A stretch of DNA of 64,000 nt, from contig NZ_PDJI01000004.1 of assembly GCF_002563695.1 (NCBI RefSeq), positions 1,798,001 through 1,862,000 of the forward strand, given 5' to 3'. The notes below the pieces were generated by a model. That model ran no database searches, was not told the DNA's origin, and saw only the letters and a list, made by a program, of their open reading frames with translations. A program made the translations under genes and the position numbers. The stretch is from Georgenia soli. Its GTDB lineage: Bacteria; Actinomycetota; Actinomycetes; Actinomycetales; Actinomycetaceae. Below are positions 25,274 through 34,048 of the stretch, piece after piece. Positions within the stretch are counted from its first letter, which is position 1. Each line of letters starts with the position of its first letter.

Positions 25274-25891
25274 ATGGCGCAGATCGTGCTCGTCCATGAC
25301 CATCCGGTGGTCCGGCTCGGCCTGCGCACCGTGCTCGCCGGGGAGCCGGACCTGGCCGTCGTGGGCGAGGCGACGTCGGCCCCTGGCGCCGTCCGTGCCG
25401 TCAGCAACCACCGTCCGGACCTGGTGGTGCTCGACGTCCGCCTCGAGGGCCGGCCGCTCGGGCCGGAGCTGTGCCGCACGCTCAAGACCGCCCCGGACGG
25501 GCCCGCGGTCCTGGTGCTCGCGGCCAGGGCTGCGGCCACGGAGATGACCGCTATGTACCTCGCGGGGGCCGACAGCTTCGTGGACCAGACCTCAACGACC
25601 GGCGAGATCGTGGCCAGCGTCCGCGCCACCCTCGGCGGCCGGCGCGTGTGGGCTCCCCACCCCCTGCCCGTGAACGGCGCGCACGGCCCGCCGGTGCCGC
25701 ACCCCGACCCACCAGAGCACCTCACTCCGCGTGAGCGCGAGGTGCTCGGCCTGCTCCTGCAACGCCTGACGAACGCCGAGATCGCTGCCGAGCTGCACCT
25801 CGGCATGCCCACCGTGAAGACGCACGTGAGCGCCGTGCTGCGCAAGCTCGGCCTCACGCGGCGGCTCGATCTCTTCCACGACGAGTCCTGA
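25274..25891 (+). CDS. NarL/LuxR-type response regulator with degenerate receiver
   Basis: This 205-residue protein has a receiver domain (2-125) and a LuxR-type HTH (~145-200; LTPREREVLGLLLQRLTNAE ... TVKTHVSAVLRKLGLTRR). The phospho-acceptor Asp54 is present (VVLDVRLEG), but one of the two acidic N-terminal residues is His8 (LVHDHP), the switch Thr/Ser after strand 4 is Ala, and the conserved Lys is Gln105 (GADSFVDQ). No histidine kinase is adjacent. It may work without phosphorylation. GGAGG at 25264 sets ATG 25274. Confidence 0.87.
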   Translation: MAQIVLVHDHPVVRLGLRTVLAGEPDLAVVGEATSAPGAVRAVSNHRPDLVVLDVRLEGRPLGPELCRTLKTAPDGPAVLVLAARAAATEMTAMYLAGADSFVDQTSTTGEIVASVRATLGGRRVWAPHPLPVNGAHGPPVPHPDPPEHLTPREREVLGLLLQRLTNAEIAAELHLGMPTVKTHVSAVLRKLGLTRRLDLFHDES

Positions 25892-25921
25892 CCGGTCTCG
25901 CGGCCTGGCAGGTCTCGCGGC

Positions 25922-25967
25922 CACGCAGGCACGCAGGCACGCAGGCACGCAGCCACGCAGCCACGCG
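25922..25967. repeat. 8-bp tandem repeat
   Basis: About six copies of an 8-bp unit (CACGCAGG/CACGCAGC) lie between the response-regulator gene and the palindrome at 25967. The gap 25892-26203 holds only these two repeats and low-complexity G/C-rich sequence. Confidence 0.8.
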
Positions 25968-26026
25968 CCGAGAACGCCCTAAGTGCCCGTTCACGCCCAC
26001 GGACGGGTAGTTAGGGCGTTCTCGGC
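25967..26026. terminator. Large perfect inverted repeat between convergent genes
   Basis: GCCGAGAACGCCCTAA (25967-25982) pairs with 26011-26026 over 16 bp. The 28-nt loop itself contains CCCGT/ACGGG arms. Its location between the 3' ends of two convergent genes suggests a bidirectional terminator. Confidence 0.7.
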
Positions 26027-26203
26027 ACGGACGGGCGGGCGGGCGAGGCAGGGGCGCGCACGGGCGGGGACGCGCACGGGCAGGCACCGGCGGCGCCGGC
26101 GGACCGCGTGCACGGCCGGACGGTGGGTGCGCGGTTCCGGGGAGCGGCCGAGCGGTGGCCGCGCCGAGACCACCGCCCGGCCGGGTCGGTGCCCCTGCAG
26201 GGG

Positions 26204-28042
26204 TCAGTGCGGCCAGGGCTCGAGCACCGCGGCGCTCCCGCCGTGGAAGCGGGTCGGTTCGGCGGCGGCCAGCAGCCCGTCGTCGCCGAGGAACTGCACA
26301 CCGTTGACGTTGCCGATCGGCTCGGCGGCCGGGGTCGGCAGCTTGTGCCCGTACGCCTTCAGCGCCTCCTGCGTCGCCACGGGCAGGGTCGCCTCGAAGT
26401 TGGTGTTCTCGCTGTTCCCGTTGCCCAGGCGTGGCGCCGCGATCGCGTCGGGCAGGTCCATGTCCAGGTCGACGAGGTTGACCGCCACCTGCAGCACCGT
26501 GGTGATGATGGTGGCCCCGCCCGGGGTCCCGTACGCGACGAACGGCTCGCCGTCAGGGCCGAACATGATCGTCGGGCTGATGCTGCTGCGCGGGCGCTTC
26601 CCGCCGTCGGGCGAGTTGGCCACGTTCGGGTCCGTGGCGAAGTCGGTCAGCTCGTTGTTGAGCAGGAAGCCGTACCCGTCGACGGCGATCCCGCTGCCGC
26701 CGATCTGCTCGATGGTGAAGGTGAGAGCGACGATGTTGCCCCACCGGTCCGTCGTCGTCAGGTGGGTGGTGGAACCGGTGCTCATGGGCGCCGAGGCGAG
26801 GACGACGCCGTCGTCCGCGGCGCCGTCCGGCGTGCCGGCGGGCAGGGGCTTCTTCGTGGCGGCGAACGGCTCGCGGATCAGCTCGCGGCGCTCGTCGGCG
26901 AAGTCCTGGGAGAGCAGGCCCTCGACGGGCACGTCGACGAAGTCGGGGTCGCCGAGGTACTTGCCGCGGTCGGCGAACGCGAGCGCCTCGGCCTCGATGA
27001 GCAGGTGCAGCACGTCGTTCTCCGGCAGCTCGGAGAGCTCGTAGCCCTCGAGGATGTTCAGCGCCTCCCCCACGGTGGTGCCGCCGGACGACGGCGGACC
27101 CATCCCGAACACGGTGTGGTCGCGGTAGTCGACCATCGTGGGGTCGCGCCACTTCGCCTCGTAGTCGTCGAGGTCGCCGAGCTCCATCAGCCCCGGCCTG
27201 ACGTTGCGCTCGGCGCCCGCGACGACCGGCGGGTGCTGGACCGTGTCCACGATCGCCTCGGCGACCTCGCCCTCGTAGAACGCGTCCGCGCCGTCGCGAC
27301 CGATGAGCTTGTACGTCCTGGCGAGGTCGGGGTTGCGGAAGATGCTCCCGACGGCGGGCACCTTGCCGTCGACGAGGAACGTCTCGCGGCTGGACGTGAA
27401 GTCCCGGAAGATCTCGAGGTTGTCGGTGGTGCGGTCCACGTACTCCTCGTCGACGACGAAGCCGCGCTCGGCCACCACGCGGGCCGGCTGCAGCAGCTTG
27501 TGGAGCGGCATGGTGCCGTACTCCTCGAGGGCCAGCTCCCAGCCGGCGACGACGCCGGGCACGCCCTGCGAGAGTCCGGAGACGCGCCGTTCGTCGAACG
27601 GGATCTCCTTGCCGTTCTCGAGGAAGACGTCGCGGGGCGTGGCCAGGGGCGCCGTCTCACGCGCGTCGATGGAGGTGACCTCGTCGTTCTCGGCGTCGTA
27701 GATGAGGAAGAACCCGCCACCGCCGATGCTGCCGTCGTAGGGCCGGGTCACGCCCAGCATGGCGGACGTGGCGATCGCGGCGTCGACGGCGTTGCCGCCC
27801 TTCTCGAGGATCTCCATGCCCGCGCGCGTGGCGTAGGGGTCGAGCGACGTCACCGCACCGCCGTAACCGGTGGCGGTGGCCTCCTTGCGAGGCGGGTGCG
27901 GTACCCCGTGGTTACCGTCGCGCTTCCCGTCCCCGCCCTCGGCCCCGGCGGGGCTCGCCCCGACGACGAGCGCCGCGACCAGCGCGAGAGCCATGGCCAG
28001 CAGCGCGAGGACCCGGCCTCGGCGCAGCACCGTTCCAGACAT
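26204..28042 (-). CDS. ggt: Gamma-glutamyltransferase, secreted
   Basis: This 612-residue Ntn-hydrolase proenzyme has a signal peptide (~1-34, ending SPAGAEG). The large subunit opens with AVTSLDPYATRAGMEILEKG and has the substrate-binding Arg in SIDARETAP. The autoprocessing and catalytic Thr425 is in GSTTHLTTTDRWGNIV, and the small subunit includes GSGIAVDGYGFLLNNELTDF and PRSSISPTIMF. It cleaves the gamma-glutamyl bond of glutathione and related compounds outside the cell. Length (about 580-600 usual) is normal. The gene stands alone behind an intergenic palindromic element. Confidence 0.94.
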   Translation of the reverse strand: MSGTVLRRGRVLALLAMALALVAALVVGASPAGAEGGDGKRDGNHGVPHPPRKEATATGYGGAVTSLDPYATRAGMEILEKGGNAVDAAIATSAMLGVTRPYDGSIGGGGFFLIYDAENDEVTSIDARETAPLATPRDVFLENGKEIPFDERRVSGLSQGVPGVVAGWELALEEYGTMPLHKLLQPARVVAERGFVVDEEYVDRTTDNLEIFRDFTSSRETFLVDGKVPAVGSIFRNPDLARTYKLIGRDGADAFYEGEVAEAIVDTVQHPPVVAGAERNVRPGLMELGDLDDYEAKWRDPTMVDYRDHTVFGMGPPSSGGTTVGEALNILEGYELSELPENDVLHLLIEAEALAFADRGKYLGDPDFVDVPVEGLLSQDFADERRELIREPFAATKKPLPAGTPDGAADDGVVLASAPMSTGSTTHLTTTDRWGNIVALTFTIEQIGGSGIAVDGYGFLLNNELTDFATDPNVANSPDGGKRPRSSISPTIMFGPDGEPFVAYGTPGGATIITTVLQVAVNLVDLDMDLPDAIAAPRLGNGNSENTNFEATLPVATQEALKAYGHKLPTPAAEPIGNVNGVQFLGDDGLLAAAEPTRFHGGSAAVLEPWPH

Positions 28043-28180
28043 GTCCGCTCCCCTCGACGGCGCCGCCTCGTCAGCGCAGCGGCGGTGGGCCAGACGCTAG
28101 CCGCGGGCACCCACGCGGCGGATCAGTCTTCAGGGATGAGGTCGGCCTGCGACGGACGGGCACTGCTCACCGGTCTGTGG

Positions 28181-28276
28181 CACGTCTTCTGACCGGTGTG
28201 TCCCCACTTCTGGACGGACTATGCCGCTGCTGGCCGTTTCGCAACGGCTTGTAGTTCCACAGACCGTCCAGAAGTG
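28181..28276. repeat. Intergenic palindromic element, copy A
   Basis: Inverted arms CACTTCTGGACGG (28205-28217) and CCGTCCAGAAGTG (28264-28276) flank 46 nt. Boxes CACGTCTTCTGACCGGT (28181-28197) and CCACAGACCGTCCAG (28257-28271) recur in the same order at 54386 and 54421. It sits in the 331-bp gap between sppA and ggt; nothing else is recognised there. Confidence 0.78.
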
Positions 28277-28373
28277 CGTGACGGCACCGGACGAGTGATG
28301 TCCGGCAGCGCGCGGCAGCACCGGACGGATGGTCCCCCGGCGCGCCCCGGGTCCAGGGCCGGACAAGGCGCGG

Positions 28374-29981
28374 TCAGCGGATCGTGACGGTGCGGTCGAA
28401 CCAGGTCAGCACCTTCTCCGACCCGAACGGCCACAGGCCCGCGAGCGCCCCGGCCGCCTCCTTCCCGAACGTCGGCACGCCCGGCAGGGTCGGGCCGGCG
28501 GAGACGGTGCGGGCAGGTGCGTCGTCGGGCAGGCCGGCGAGGCGGCGGGCCGCTGCGAGTCCGGCGTCGAGGTCGCCGAGCTCGTCGACGAGACCGATCT
28601 CCTGGGCGTCCTGCCCGCTCCAGATGCGGCCGCGCCCGATCTCGTCGACCCGTTCGCGGCTGAGGCGGCGCCCGGCGGACACGCGGCCGACGAACCGCTC
28701 GTAGACCTCGTCCATCATCTGCTCGGCCCACGCGCGCTCGTCGTCGGAGAAGGGGCGGTGCGGGCTGGCGAACAGGGCCCGGTCGCGCCCGACGGTCTCG
28801 GGGTTGAGGCCGTGCCGGTCGTCGAACTGGGTGAGGACGGGCTTGCCCACGACGACGCCGATGCTGCCGGTGAGCGTGTACGGGTCGGCGACCACGTGGT
28901 CGGCCTGGGCCAGGACGTAGTAGCCGCCGGAGCCGGCGACCTCCCCCATGACGGCGACGACCGGCTTGGCGCACCGGGCGACGGCGCGGCAGACGACGTC
29001 GGAGGCGAGGGCGGAGCCGCCGGGCGAGTCCACGTACAGCACGACCGCCTTCGTGTGCTCGTCCCGCTCGGCCTTGCGGAGGGCGGCGACGACGGACTCG
29101 GAGCCCGACATCGGTCCGGGGAGGAACGGCAGGGGCGGGGTGCGGCGGGAGTGCCCGGTGACGATGGGGCCGATGACGGGAACGACGGCGACGCCGTCGG
29201 CCTTCCGGCCCATCTTCCGCGCGGCGAGGTCCGGCATCATCAGCTCGACCGTGCGGCCCCAGTGCTGGTCGACGGGGGCGACGATCTCGTCGTCGTAGGC
29301 GATGCGGGTGATCAGACCGAGGTCGAGGAGCTGCTGCGCGTTGGTGAGCGGGGTGTCGAACAGGGCGTCGGGGTCGGCGCCGCGTGCCCGGGGGACGTCC
29401 GCCTGCCAGCTGCGCTCGGCGGAGGTGACGTAGGCGGTGAGCTGCTCGCGGTCGTACTCGTCCATGCGGTCCTGCGAGAACCGGGTCAGTGCGGACTTGT
29501 ACTCGCGGATGCGCAGGTTCTCGAAGCTGATGCCGTGGCGGCCGAGGAAGGCGCCGTAGAAGACCTGCTCGGCGGCGAAGCCCGGCAGGGAGACCTCGGC
29601 CGACTCCGGGGCGACGACCTCGGTGAGAGGCGCCGTCGCCAGGAGGCTGCGCATGGAGACCTGGGGGACGTACCCGACCACACGCTTCTTCCGCGCCAGA
29701 CGCCCGAGCGCGAGACCGATCGCGTGTGCGGTGGCGAGGCCGACCTTGAGGTCGCCGACGCGGACGAGGACGCCGCGGACCCAGTCAGCCTTCGCGAGGC
29801 GGTCCAGGCGGGCCGTGAGGGCCTCGAAGGACTCGGTGCGCTGCAGCAGCTCCTGGACGGGGGCGCTGCGGCGGTACGTCGGGTAGCTGCCGTGGAGGTC
29901 GAGCACGACCCAGTCGGGCGCACCGTCCCCGGTGCTGCCGCGGGCGAGGGTCAGGCGGAGCTTCTCCGGCAGAGGGGCCAT
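28374..29981 (-). CDS. sppA: S49 signal peptide peptidase, long SppA type
   Basis: This 535-residue protein is like E. coli-type SppA with two tandem ClpP-like domains. The N-terminal domain keeps the general-base Lys in IREYKSALTRFSQDRMDEYD. The C-terminal domain has VVLYVDSPGGSALASD and the nucleophile Ser in GEVAGSGGYYVLAQAD, then LTGSIGVVVGKP. No transmembrane anchor is evident at the N-terminus, which departs from the classic enzyme. ATG 29981 begins MAPLPEKLRL; longer in-frame readings upstream have no family support. The role is cleavage of residual signal peptides or membrane-protein fragments. Confidence 0.88.
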   Translation of the reverse strand: MAPLPEKLRLTLARGSTGDGAPDWVVLDLHGSYPTYRRSAPVQELLQRTESFEALTARLDRLAKADWVRGVLVRVGDLKVGLATAHAIGLALGRLARKKRVVGYVPQVSMRSLLATAPLTEVVAPESAEVSLPGFAAEQVFYGAFLGRHGISFENLRIREYKSALTRFSQDRMDEYDREQLTAYVTSAERSWQADVPRARGADPDALFDTPLTNAQQLLDLGLITRIAYDDEIVAPVDQHWGRTVELMMPDLAARKMGRKADGVAVVPVIGPIVTGHSRRTPPLPFLPGPMSGSESVVAALRKAERDEHTKAVVLYVDSPGGSALASDVVCRAVARCAKPVVAVMGEVAGSGGYYVLAQADHVVADPYTLTGSIGVVVGKPVLTQFDDRHGLNPETVGRDRALFASPHRPFSDDERAWAEQMMDEVYERFVGRVSAGRRLSRERVDEIGRGRIWSGQDAQEIGLVDELGDLDAGLAAARRLAGLPDDAPARTVSAGPTLPGVPTFGKEAAGALAGLWPFGSEKVLTWFDRTVTIR

Positions 29982-30000
29982 GCTCCAGCGTAGCCAGGAG

Positions 30001-30486
30001 CTACGACACGCCGACGGCGATGAAGGTGTAGGACGCGTCGCCGCTCTCGCCCCGCCCCCACAGGTCCACCGCGAAGGGTCCGCCTGGCGGGACGGTGAGG
30101 ACGAGGCGGCGGGCGCTGTCGTCGTGCTCCACGGTGAGCGCCTGGCGACCGTCATTCGCCCCAACCCCTGGTTCCGCAGCGGGGTCGCGTGCCACCGCCT
30201 CCCAGCGCCACCCGTCGAGAGGGGACGCCACCTCCAGCGCCACTTCCAGCTCCCCCGCGACGACGCCGACATCGACGGGGTGCTCCGGGGAGCCGTCCCA
30301 GCACATACCGACCGTGCTCCCCGAGATGCAGCCCGACCAGGGCACGAGCTCGAACGTGGAACGATCGTTGACCACCTCGATCACCGGCGGCACGAGCTCC
30401 TCCTCCGAGCCGCCGGGCGGCCAGGTGGCGCAGCCGCCGAGAAGCAGCACCAGGGGCGCGGCGGCGACTCGCAGGGACAGGGCCAT
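30001..30486 (-). CDS. Putative lipoprotein, unknown function
   Basis: This 161-residue protein has a short signal peptide and lipobox LLGGC at about residue 19. The mature part has a beta-rich pattern with two cysteines (SGCISGSTVGMCWDG) that may form a disulfide, and ends SYTFIAVGVS. It lies 20 bp upstream of sppA on the same strand and may be co-transcribed. No family is recognised. Confidence 0.72.
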   Translation of the reverse strand: MALSLRVAAAPLVLLLGGCATWPPGGSEEELVPPVIEVVNDRSTFELVPWSGCISGSTVGMCWDGSPEHPVDVGVVAGELEVALEVASPLDGWRWEAVARDPAAEPGVGANDGRQALTVEHDDSARRLVLTVPPGGPFAVDLWGRGESGDASYTFIAVGVS

Positions 30487-30568
30487 GCGCTCAACGTAGA
30501 GCCTCCGGCCGTCGGCCCGGGGAGCCTCACGACCGCCGACCCGGGAAGCCTGCCGTCCTCGCTCCCTC

Positions 30569-31174
30569 TCACCCGGGCCGGGCGGGCTCCTGCACCAGCT
30601 TCATCGACACGAGTTCCGTGAACCCGGCGCGCCGGGCGAGGCGCACCTTCTGGCGCCGGTAGACCGTGAAGCCGAGCTTGGCGTAGAGGCCGAGGGCGGG
30701 TTCGTTGGTGTCCTTGATGTCCTCGAGCACGTACTCGCGGTAGCCCGGGAGAGCCAGCAGGTGACGCAGCAGTGCCGTCCCGACGCCGCGACCCTGGTGC
30801 CCCGGCTCGGTGGCGACGAACCCGATCTCGGCGAGGCCGGGCCGGGCGCCCGCGGAGGGGCGCATGAACCACCGGCGGATCACCACGAGGGCGAGCAGCC
30901 CGCGCGCCAGCCCGAGATGATGCCGAAGCTCCCGCCACCGCGGCGCGAACAGCGTCTCGTCGCCCTCGGTGAGCGAGGCGAGACCCGCGGGCTCACCGTC
31001 CACGAGCGCCACGTGGAACCGGTCCAGGAGCAGCATGTGCTCGAAGGCGTCGGCGAGCGTGCCGGTGTCGCGCGAGAACGCGACGAAGTCGTCCGCGAAG
31101 GCGCGCACGTACACCTCGGTGATGCGGCGGCGGTACGTCTCCCCGAGCTCGTCCCCGCGTCTGACCTCGACCAT
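30569..31174 (-). CDS. GNAT-family N-acetyltransferase
   Basis: This 201-residue protein has the acetyl-CoA binding motif ATEPGHQGRGVGTALLRHLL (~130-149), motif B near LYAKLGFTVYRRQKV, and a hydrophobic YEYVLEDI-type strand before it (YREYVLEDIKDTNEPALGLY). The substrate is unknown. ATG 31174 is preferred; upstream in-frame codons are low-complexity. It is divergent from the gene at 31310. Confidence 0.85.
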   Translation of the reverse strand: MVEVRRGDELGETYRRRITEVYVRAFADDFVAFSRDTGTLADAFEHMLLLDRFHVALVDGEPAGLASLTEGDETLFAPRWRELRHHLGLARGLLALVVIRRWFMRPSAGARPGLAEIGFVATEPGHQGRGVGTALLRHLLALPGYREYVLEDIKDTNEPALGLYAKLGFTVYRRQKVRLARRAGFTELVSMKLVQEPARPG

Positions 31175-31296
31175 CGCCCTCGACCGCCCGTCCGTCCCGC
31201 CGTCCCGCCTGCCCGTCTGCCCGCCCCGCACCCGAGCGGCGACCATATCCACCGGCCCGGCGACCGCGACAGCCATTTCCACCCACCGCCGGCCTC

Positions 31297-31309
31297 TAGG
31301 GTGGGCGGC
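31297..31309 (+). promoter_or_regulatory. -10 box, leaderless start
   Basis: TAGGGT (31297-31302) stands 7 nt before GTG 31310, with no ribosome site. Confidence 0.58.
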
Positions 31310-32404
31310 GTGGCTCTTGCCCCGGATGCGCTCCTGGCCGGTCCCCGCGGCCGCCGCCTGTGCCTCTCCCTGGCCGGGGCCGAGCACGGGGACGAGCAGG
31401 TCCGCCTCGCACTGCGTTCGGCGATCATGAGCGCCGCGTACGACCTCGATCCCGGCAAGGGCACGTCCCGGGTCATGCTCACCATGACAGCCGGCGGGCC
31501 GGCCGACCTTGCCGGGAGCTCCCCTGCCGACGTCGCTCGTCAGATCGACGAGCTACCGCCGCCCGACCTCGACGACCGCACGCTGCTCGCCGCACTCGCG
31601 CACGCTGTCGACTTCGCCCGCTACTGGCAGGAGCCCGACGGTGAGGACGTCCTCGCCTCGACCCCGCAGGTGCGCGCCGCGCTCTCACGCATCGCCCGCC
31701 AGGTCGCCGACGCCGCACCCGCGGCGTGGTGGACGACGCCGGTCGATCTCGCCGCGCAGTGGAGCGTGACGTTCGGGGACGGCCCGTCCGCGGGCTCGAT
31801 CGCCGGCCGCCTCGCGCGGTGGCACGACGCGGCGGTGCGCGAGGAGGCCGTCGCCCGCCGGGAACGCCCGGCGGACCCTCGGGCCATGTGGAGCGGCTCG
31901 TGGTGGTCGATCCCGCCGGTCCGGCTGCTGCCCCGGTCGACCCGCCAACTCGAAGGTCTCGGACCCGCCGGCCTGTGGCTCGTGGAGGACGCCGGCGACT
32001 GGGACCACGCGACCGCGGTACCGGTGACGCCGCCCACCGACGCGGCCGTCTACGAGGTGGACGGCCCCGAGGCGTGGGCCGAGCTGTGCGCGCGGTACCC
32101 GTTGGAGGTCACGGCGTCACGGCGGCACGACTGGTACCGCGTGACAGGCAGGGACGGCAGGTGGGTGATCCCCGACTGGGCGCGGGCCGCCGAGGATCTC
32201 GACGGCGTCCATCTCACCGTGGCCGGTTACCTCACCACGGCCGGCCGGGCGATCGCCGTCGGGGAGGGGCTGAGCTCCGTGCTCGCGGGCTGGGACCCGG
32301 ATCAGACCTACTGGTTCACCGACGTGGCCTCCGACAACTCGTCGTCGCAGGACTGGGTCCGCCGCGACGACGGGCGCTGGGCCCGCTCGCAGCCTCCCGG
32401 CTAG
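31310..32404 (+). CDS. Conserved-looking hypothetical protein
   Basis: This 364-residue soluble protein has no signal peptide or membrane segment. It opens ALAPDALLAGPRGRRLCLSL, contains a Trp-rich centre (MWSGSWWSIPPVRLLPRSTR, GLWLVEDAGDWDHATAVPV) and ends with a WDPDQTYWFTDV segment. Codon use and the third-position GC bias are like its neighbours, which supports a real gene. I do not recognise the family. The start at GTG 31310 comes from a TAGGGT box 7 nt upstream; GTG 31301 is the alternative. Its stop overlaps the stop of the convergent small gene. Confidence 0.75.
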   Translation: MALAPDALLAGPRGRRLCLSLAGAEHGDEQVRLALRSAIMSAAYDLDPGKGTSRVMLTMTAGGPADLAGSSPADVARQIDELPPPDLDDRTLLAALAHAVDFARYWQEPDGEDVLASTPQVRAALSRIARQVADAAPAAWWTTPVDLAAQWSVTFGDGPSAGSIAGRLARWHDAAVREEAVARRERPADPRAMWSGSWWSIPPVRLLPRSTRQLEGLGPAGLWLVEDAGDWDHATAVPVTPPTDAAVYEVDGPEAWAELCARYPLEVTASRRHDWYRVTGRDGRWVIPDWARAAEDLDGVHLTVAGYLTTAGRAIAVGEGLSSVLAGWDPDQTYWFTDVASDNSSSQDWVRRDDGRWARSQPPG

Positions 32405-32598
32405 CGCTCGTCGGGCTCCTCGTCGTCGGAGCGTCGGGGTCTCGGGTCCCGCTCGATGTAAGCGACGCCGGAGTCCAGGTCGAGCGGACCGAACGGCGGC
32501 GCGCCGTCCCCGGGGCGCCGGACGTCCATCTCAAGGCGCTCACGCTCCTCGATGAGGTGGCGCAGCCCCGGCTCGAAGATCGCGAAGAACTCCGACAT
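32401..32598 (-). CDS. DUF6191-like small protein
   Basis: This 65-residue protein beginning MSEFFAIFEPGLRHLIEERE has a short hydrophobic/aromatic N-terminus, a charged helix, and a Pro/Asp-rich tail ending with DLDSGVAYIERD. The layout (F.PG.RH..EE+.R.E, then PxDLDSG) fits a small actinobacterial DUF6191-type family. The function is unknown. A longer in-frame reading from 32676 is unlikely. Confidence 0.68.
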   Translation of the reverse strand: MSEFFAIFEPGLRHLIEERERLEMDVRRPGDGAPPFGPLDLDSGVAYIERDPRPRRSDDEEPDER

Positions 32599-32705
32599 GC
32601 CCGCACCGTACGCGGGACGGGCCCGAAAGGGCAGCACTTTCGGGAGGCAGAGCAGCACTTCACAAACAGGTGGCACCGACCGCTCCGCGTCCGCAACGCT
32701 GTGCC

Positions 32706-33629
32706 ATGGTCTCCGTCTCGGTCCAGGCCCTTCCCAAGGACGCCACCTCGTGGCTCGAGCTCGCCCGGGAGGTGGAGGCGCGCGGCTTCGCCGGTCTGAC
32801 GACGGCGGACCATCCGGGAGCGGTCCCCGCGCCGTTCGTCGCGCTCGCCGCGGCCGGTGCCGTCACCTCGCGCATCGGGCTGGGCTCCTACGTCAGCAAC
32901 GCCGGCGTGCGGGAGCCGCAGCACATCGCGGCCGACGTGGCGACGCTCGACGTCGTCTCCGGCGGCCGCGCCCGCCTCGGCCTCGGCGCCGGCCACACCC
33001 CGGCCGAGTGGCGGGCGGTCGGCCGGGAGCGGCCTGGGGTCGCTGCGCGCGTGGAGCGGTGCATGGCCGTGGTGCTCGCCGTGCAGGAGCTGCTCGCCGG
33101 CGAGGAGGTGAGCGTCGAGAGCCCGTACCTGTCCGTCCGAGGCGCGCGGCTCGAGTCGCCACGGCCGGTGCAGGACCGGATCCCGCTCACCGTCGGCACC
33201 TCGAACTCGCGGTTGCTGCGGTTCGCCGGCGAGCACGCGGACGTGGTCGGGCTCAGCGGCCTGGGACGCACCCTGCCGGACGGGCACATGCACGAGGTCC
33301 GCTGGACCACCGACGTCGTGGACCAGCAGGTCGCCCTCGTCGCCGGCGGTGCGGCAGGGCGTACGGCGCCGCCCGTGCTGGAGGCGCTGGTGCAGCTGGT
33401 GAGCGTGACCGACGACGCCGAGACGGCAGCCGCCGAGTTCGCCGCCCATGCCGGGGTCTCGCCGCGTGAGCTGCTGGCCGTGCCGTACGTGCTCGTCGGA
33501 ACGGAGGACGAGATCGTCGACGCGGTCGCCGAGCACCACCGCCGGTGGGGCATCACCCGGTACGTGGTGCGCGCCGACGCCGTCGAGGCGATGACGCCGC
33601 TGCTCCCACGGCTCGCCACGATCGGCTGA
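32706..33629 (+). CDS. LLM-class (F420-dependent-type) oxidoreductase
   Basis: This 307-residue TIM-barrel protein of the luciferase-like superfamily has FAGLTTADHPGAVPAPFVAL, RIGLGSYVSNAGVREPQHIAAD, LDVVSGGRARLGLGAGHTPAEW and PLTVGTSNSRLLRFAGEHADVVGL. These match the actinobacterial TIGR03621-type subgroup, which is thought to use coenzyme F420. The substrate is unknown. ATG 32706 is preferred over an upstream start that would add 12 residues. The next gene-like stretch is a decayed hydrolase on the other strand. Confidence 0.85.
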   Translation: MVSVSVQALPKDATSWLELAREVEARGFAGLTTADHPGAVPAPFVALAAAGAVTSRIGLGSYVSNAGVREPQHIAADVATLDVVSGGRARLGLGAGHTPAEWRAVGRERPGVAARVERCMAVVLAVQELLAGEEVSVESPYLSVRGARLESPRPVQDRIPLTVGTSNSRLLRFAGEHADVVGLSGLGRTLPDGHMHEVRWTTDVVDQQVALVAGGAAGRTAPPVLEALVQLVSVTDDAETAAAEFAAHAGVSPRELLAVPYVLVGTEDEIVDAVAEHHRRWGITRYVVRADAVEAMTPLLPRLATIG

Positions 33630-33632
33630 TCT

Positions 33633-33897
33633 CTACGAGACCTGCACGGCCCGCCAGAACCGGTCCACGAGCGCGTTCCACTCACGAGGGTGGGTGCCGT
33701 GATCCCGGAGAGGCGGTCCCCAGGTTCGTACGCGGTGGAGGCGTCGAGGTGCGCGAACACGTTCTCGGGCGCCTGCTCGTCAGGAAGAGGCTGCCGCCCG
33801 AGTACCCGGCGACGTGCGCCTGCGGGATGCCGAGCGCGCGGAGCAGGGCCGCGGCGTCGTCGGCCGTCGCGGCGACCGTCACCGGCTCGTCGGGCAT
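33633..33897 (-). pseudogene. Decayed alpha/beta-hydrolase remnant
   Basis: Minus-strand fragments of one protein lie in different frames. The first (from 33897) reads VAATADDAAALLRALGIPQA then HVAGYSGGS, a nucleophile elbow. A second frame reads ENVFAHLDASTAYEPGDRLS then ITAPTLV, as in the acid-residue region. A third reads THPREWNALVDRFWRAVQVS and a stop at 33633, like a hydrolase C-terminus. At ~265 bp it lacks most of the fold. At least two frameshifts plus internal deletion are needed. This fills most of the 33630-34048 gap. Confidence 0.68.
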
Positions 33898-34048
33898 GGG
33901 GGTGCGACCCCGTTGCGCCGACGGTTGACAGGTTAGGGCGGGCGGGGATGCGTGTCACCGTCGACAAAGGTGAGTCGCTCCATCCGGATGTCAGTGGTCG
34001 GGGTGACGATGGAACGGTCAGCAGAGGTACCGCACGAGAGGAGCTGCC

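Noticed and set aside
25922..26026. CRISPR-like repeat array
   Set aside because: The 8-bp units are contiguous with no spacers, and no cas genes are present.
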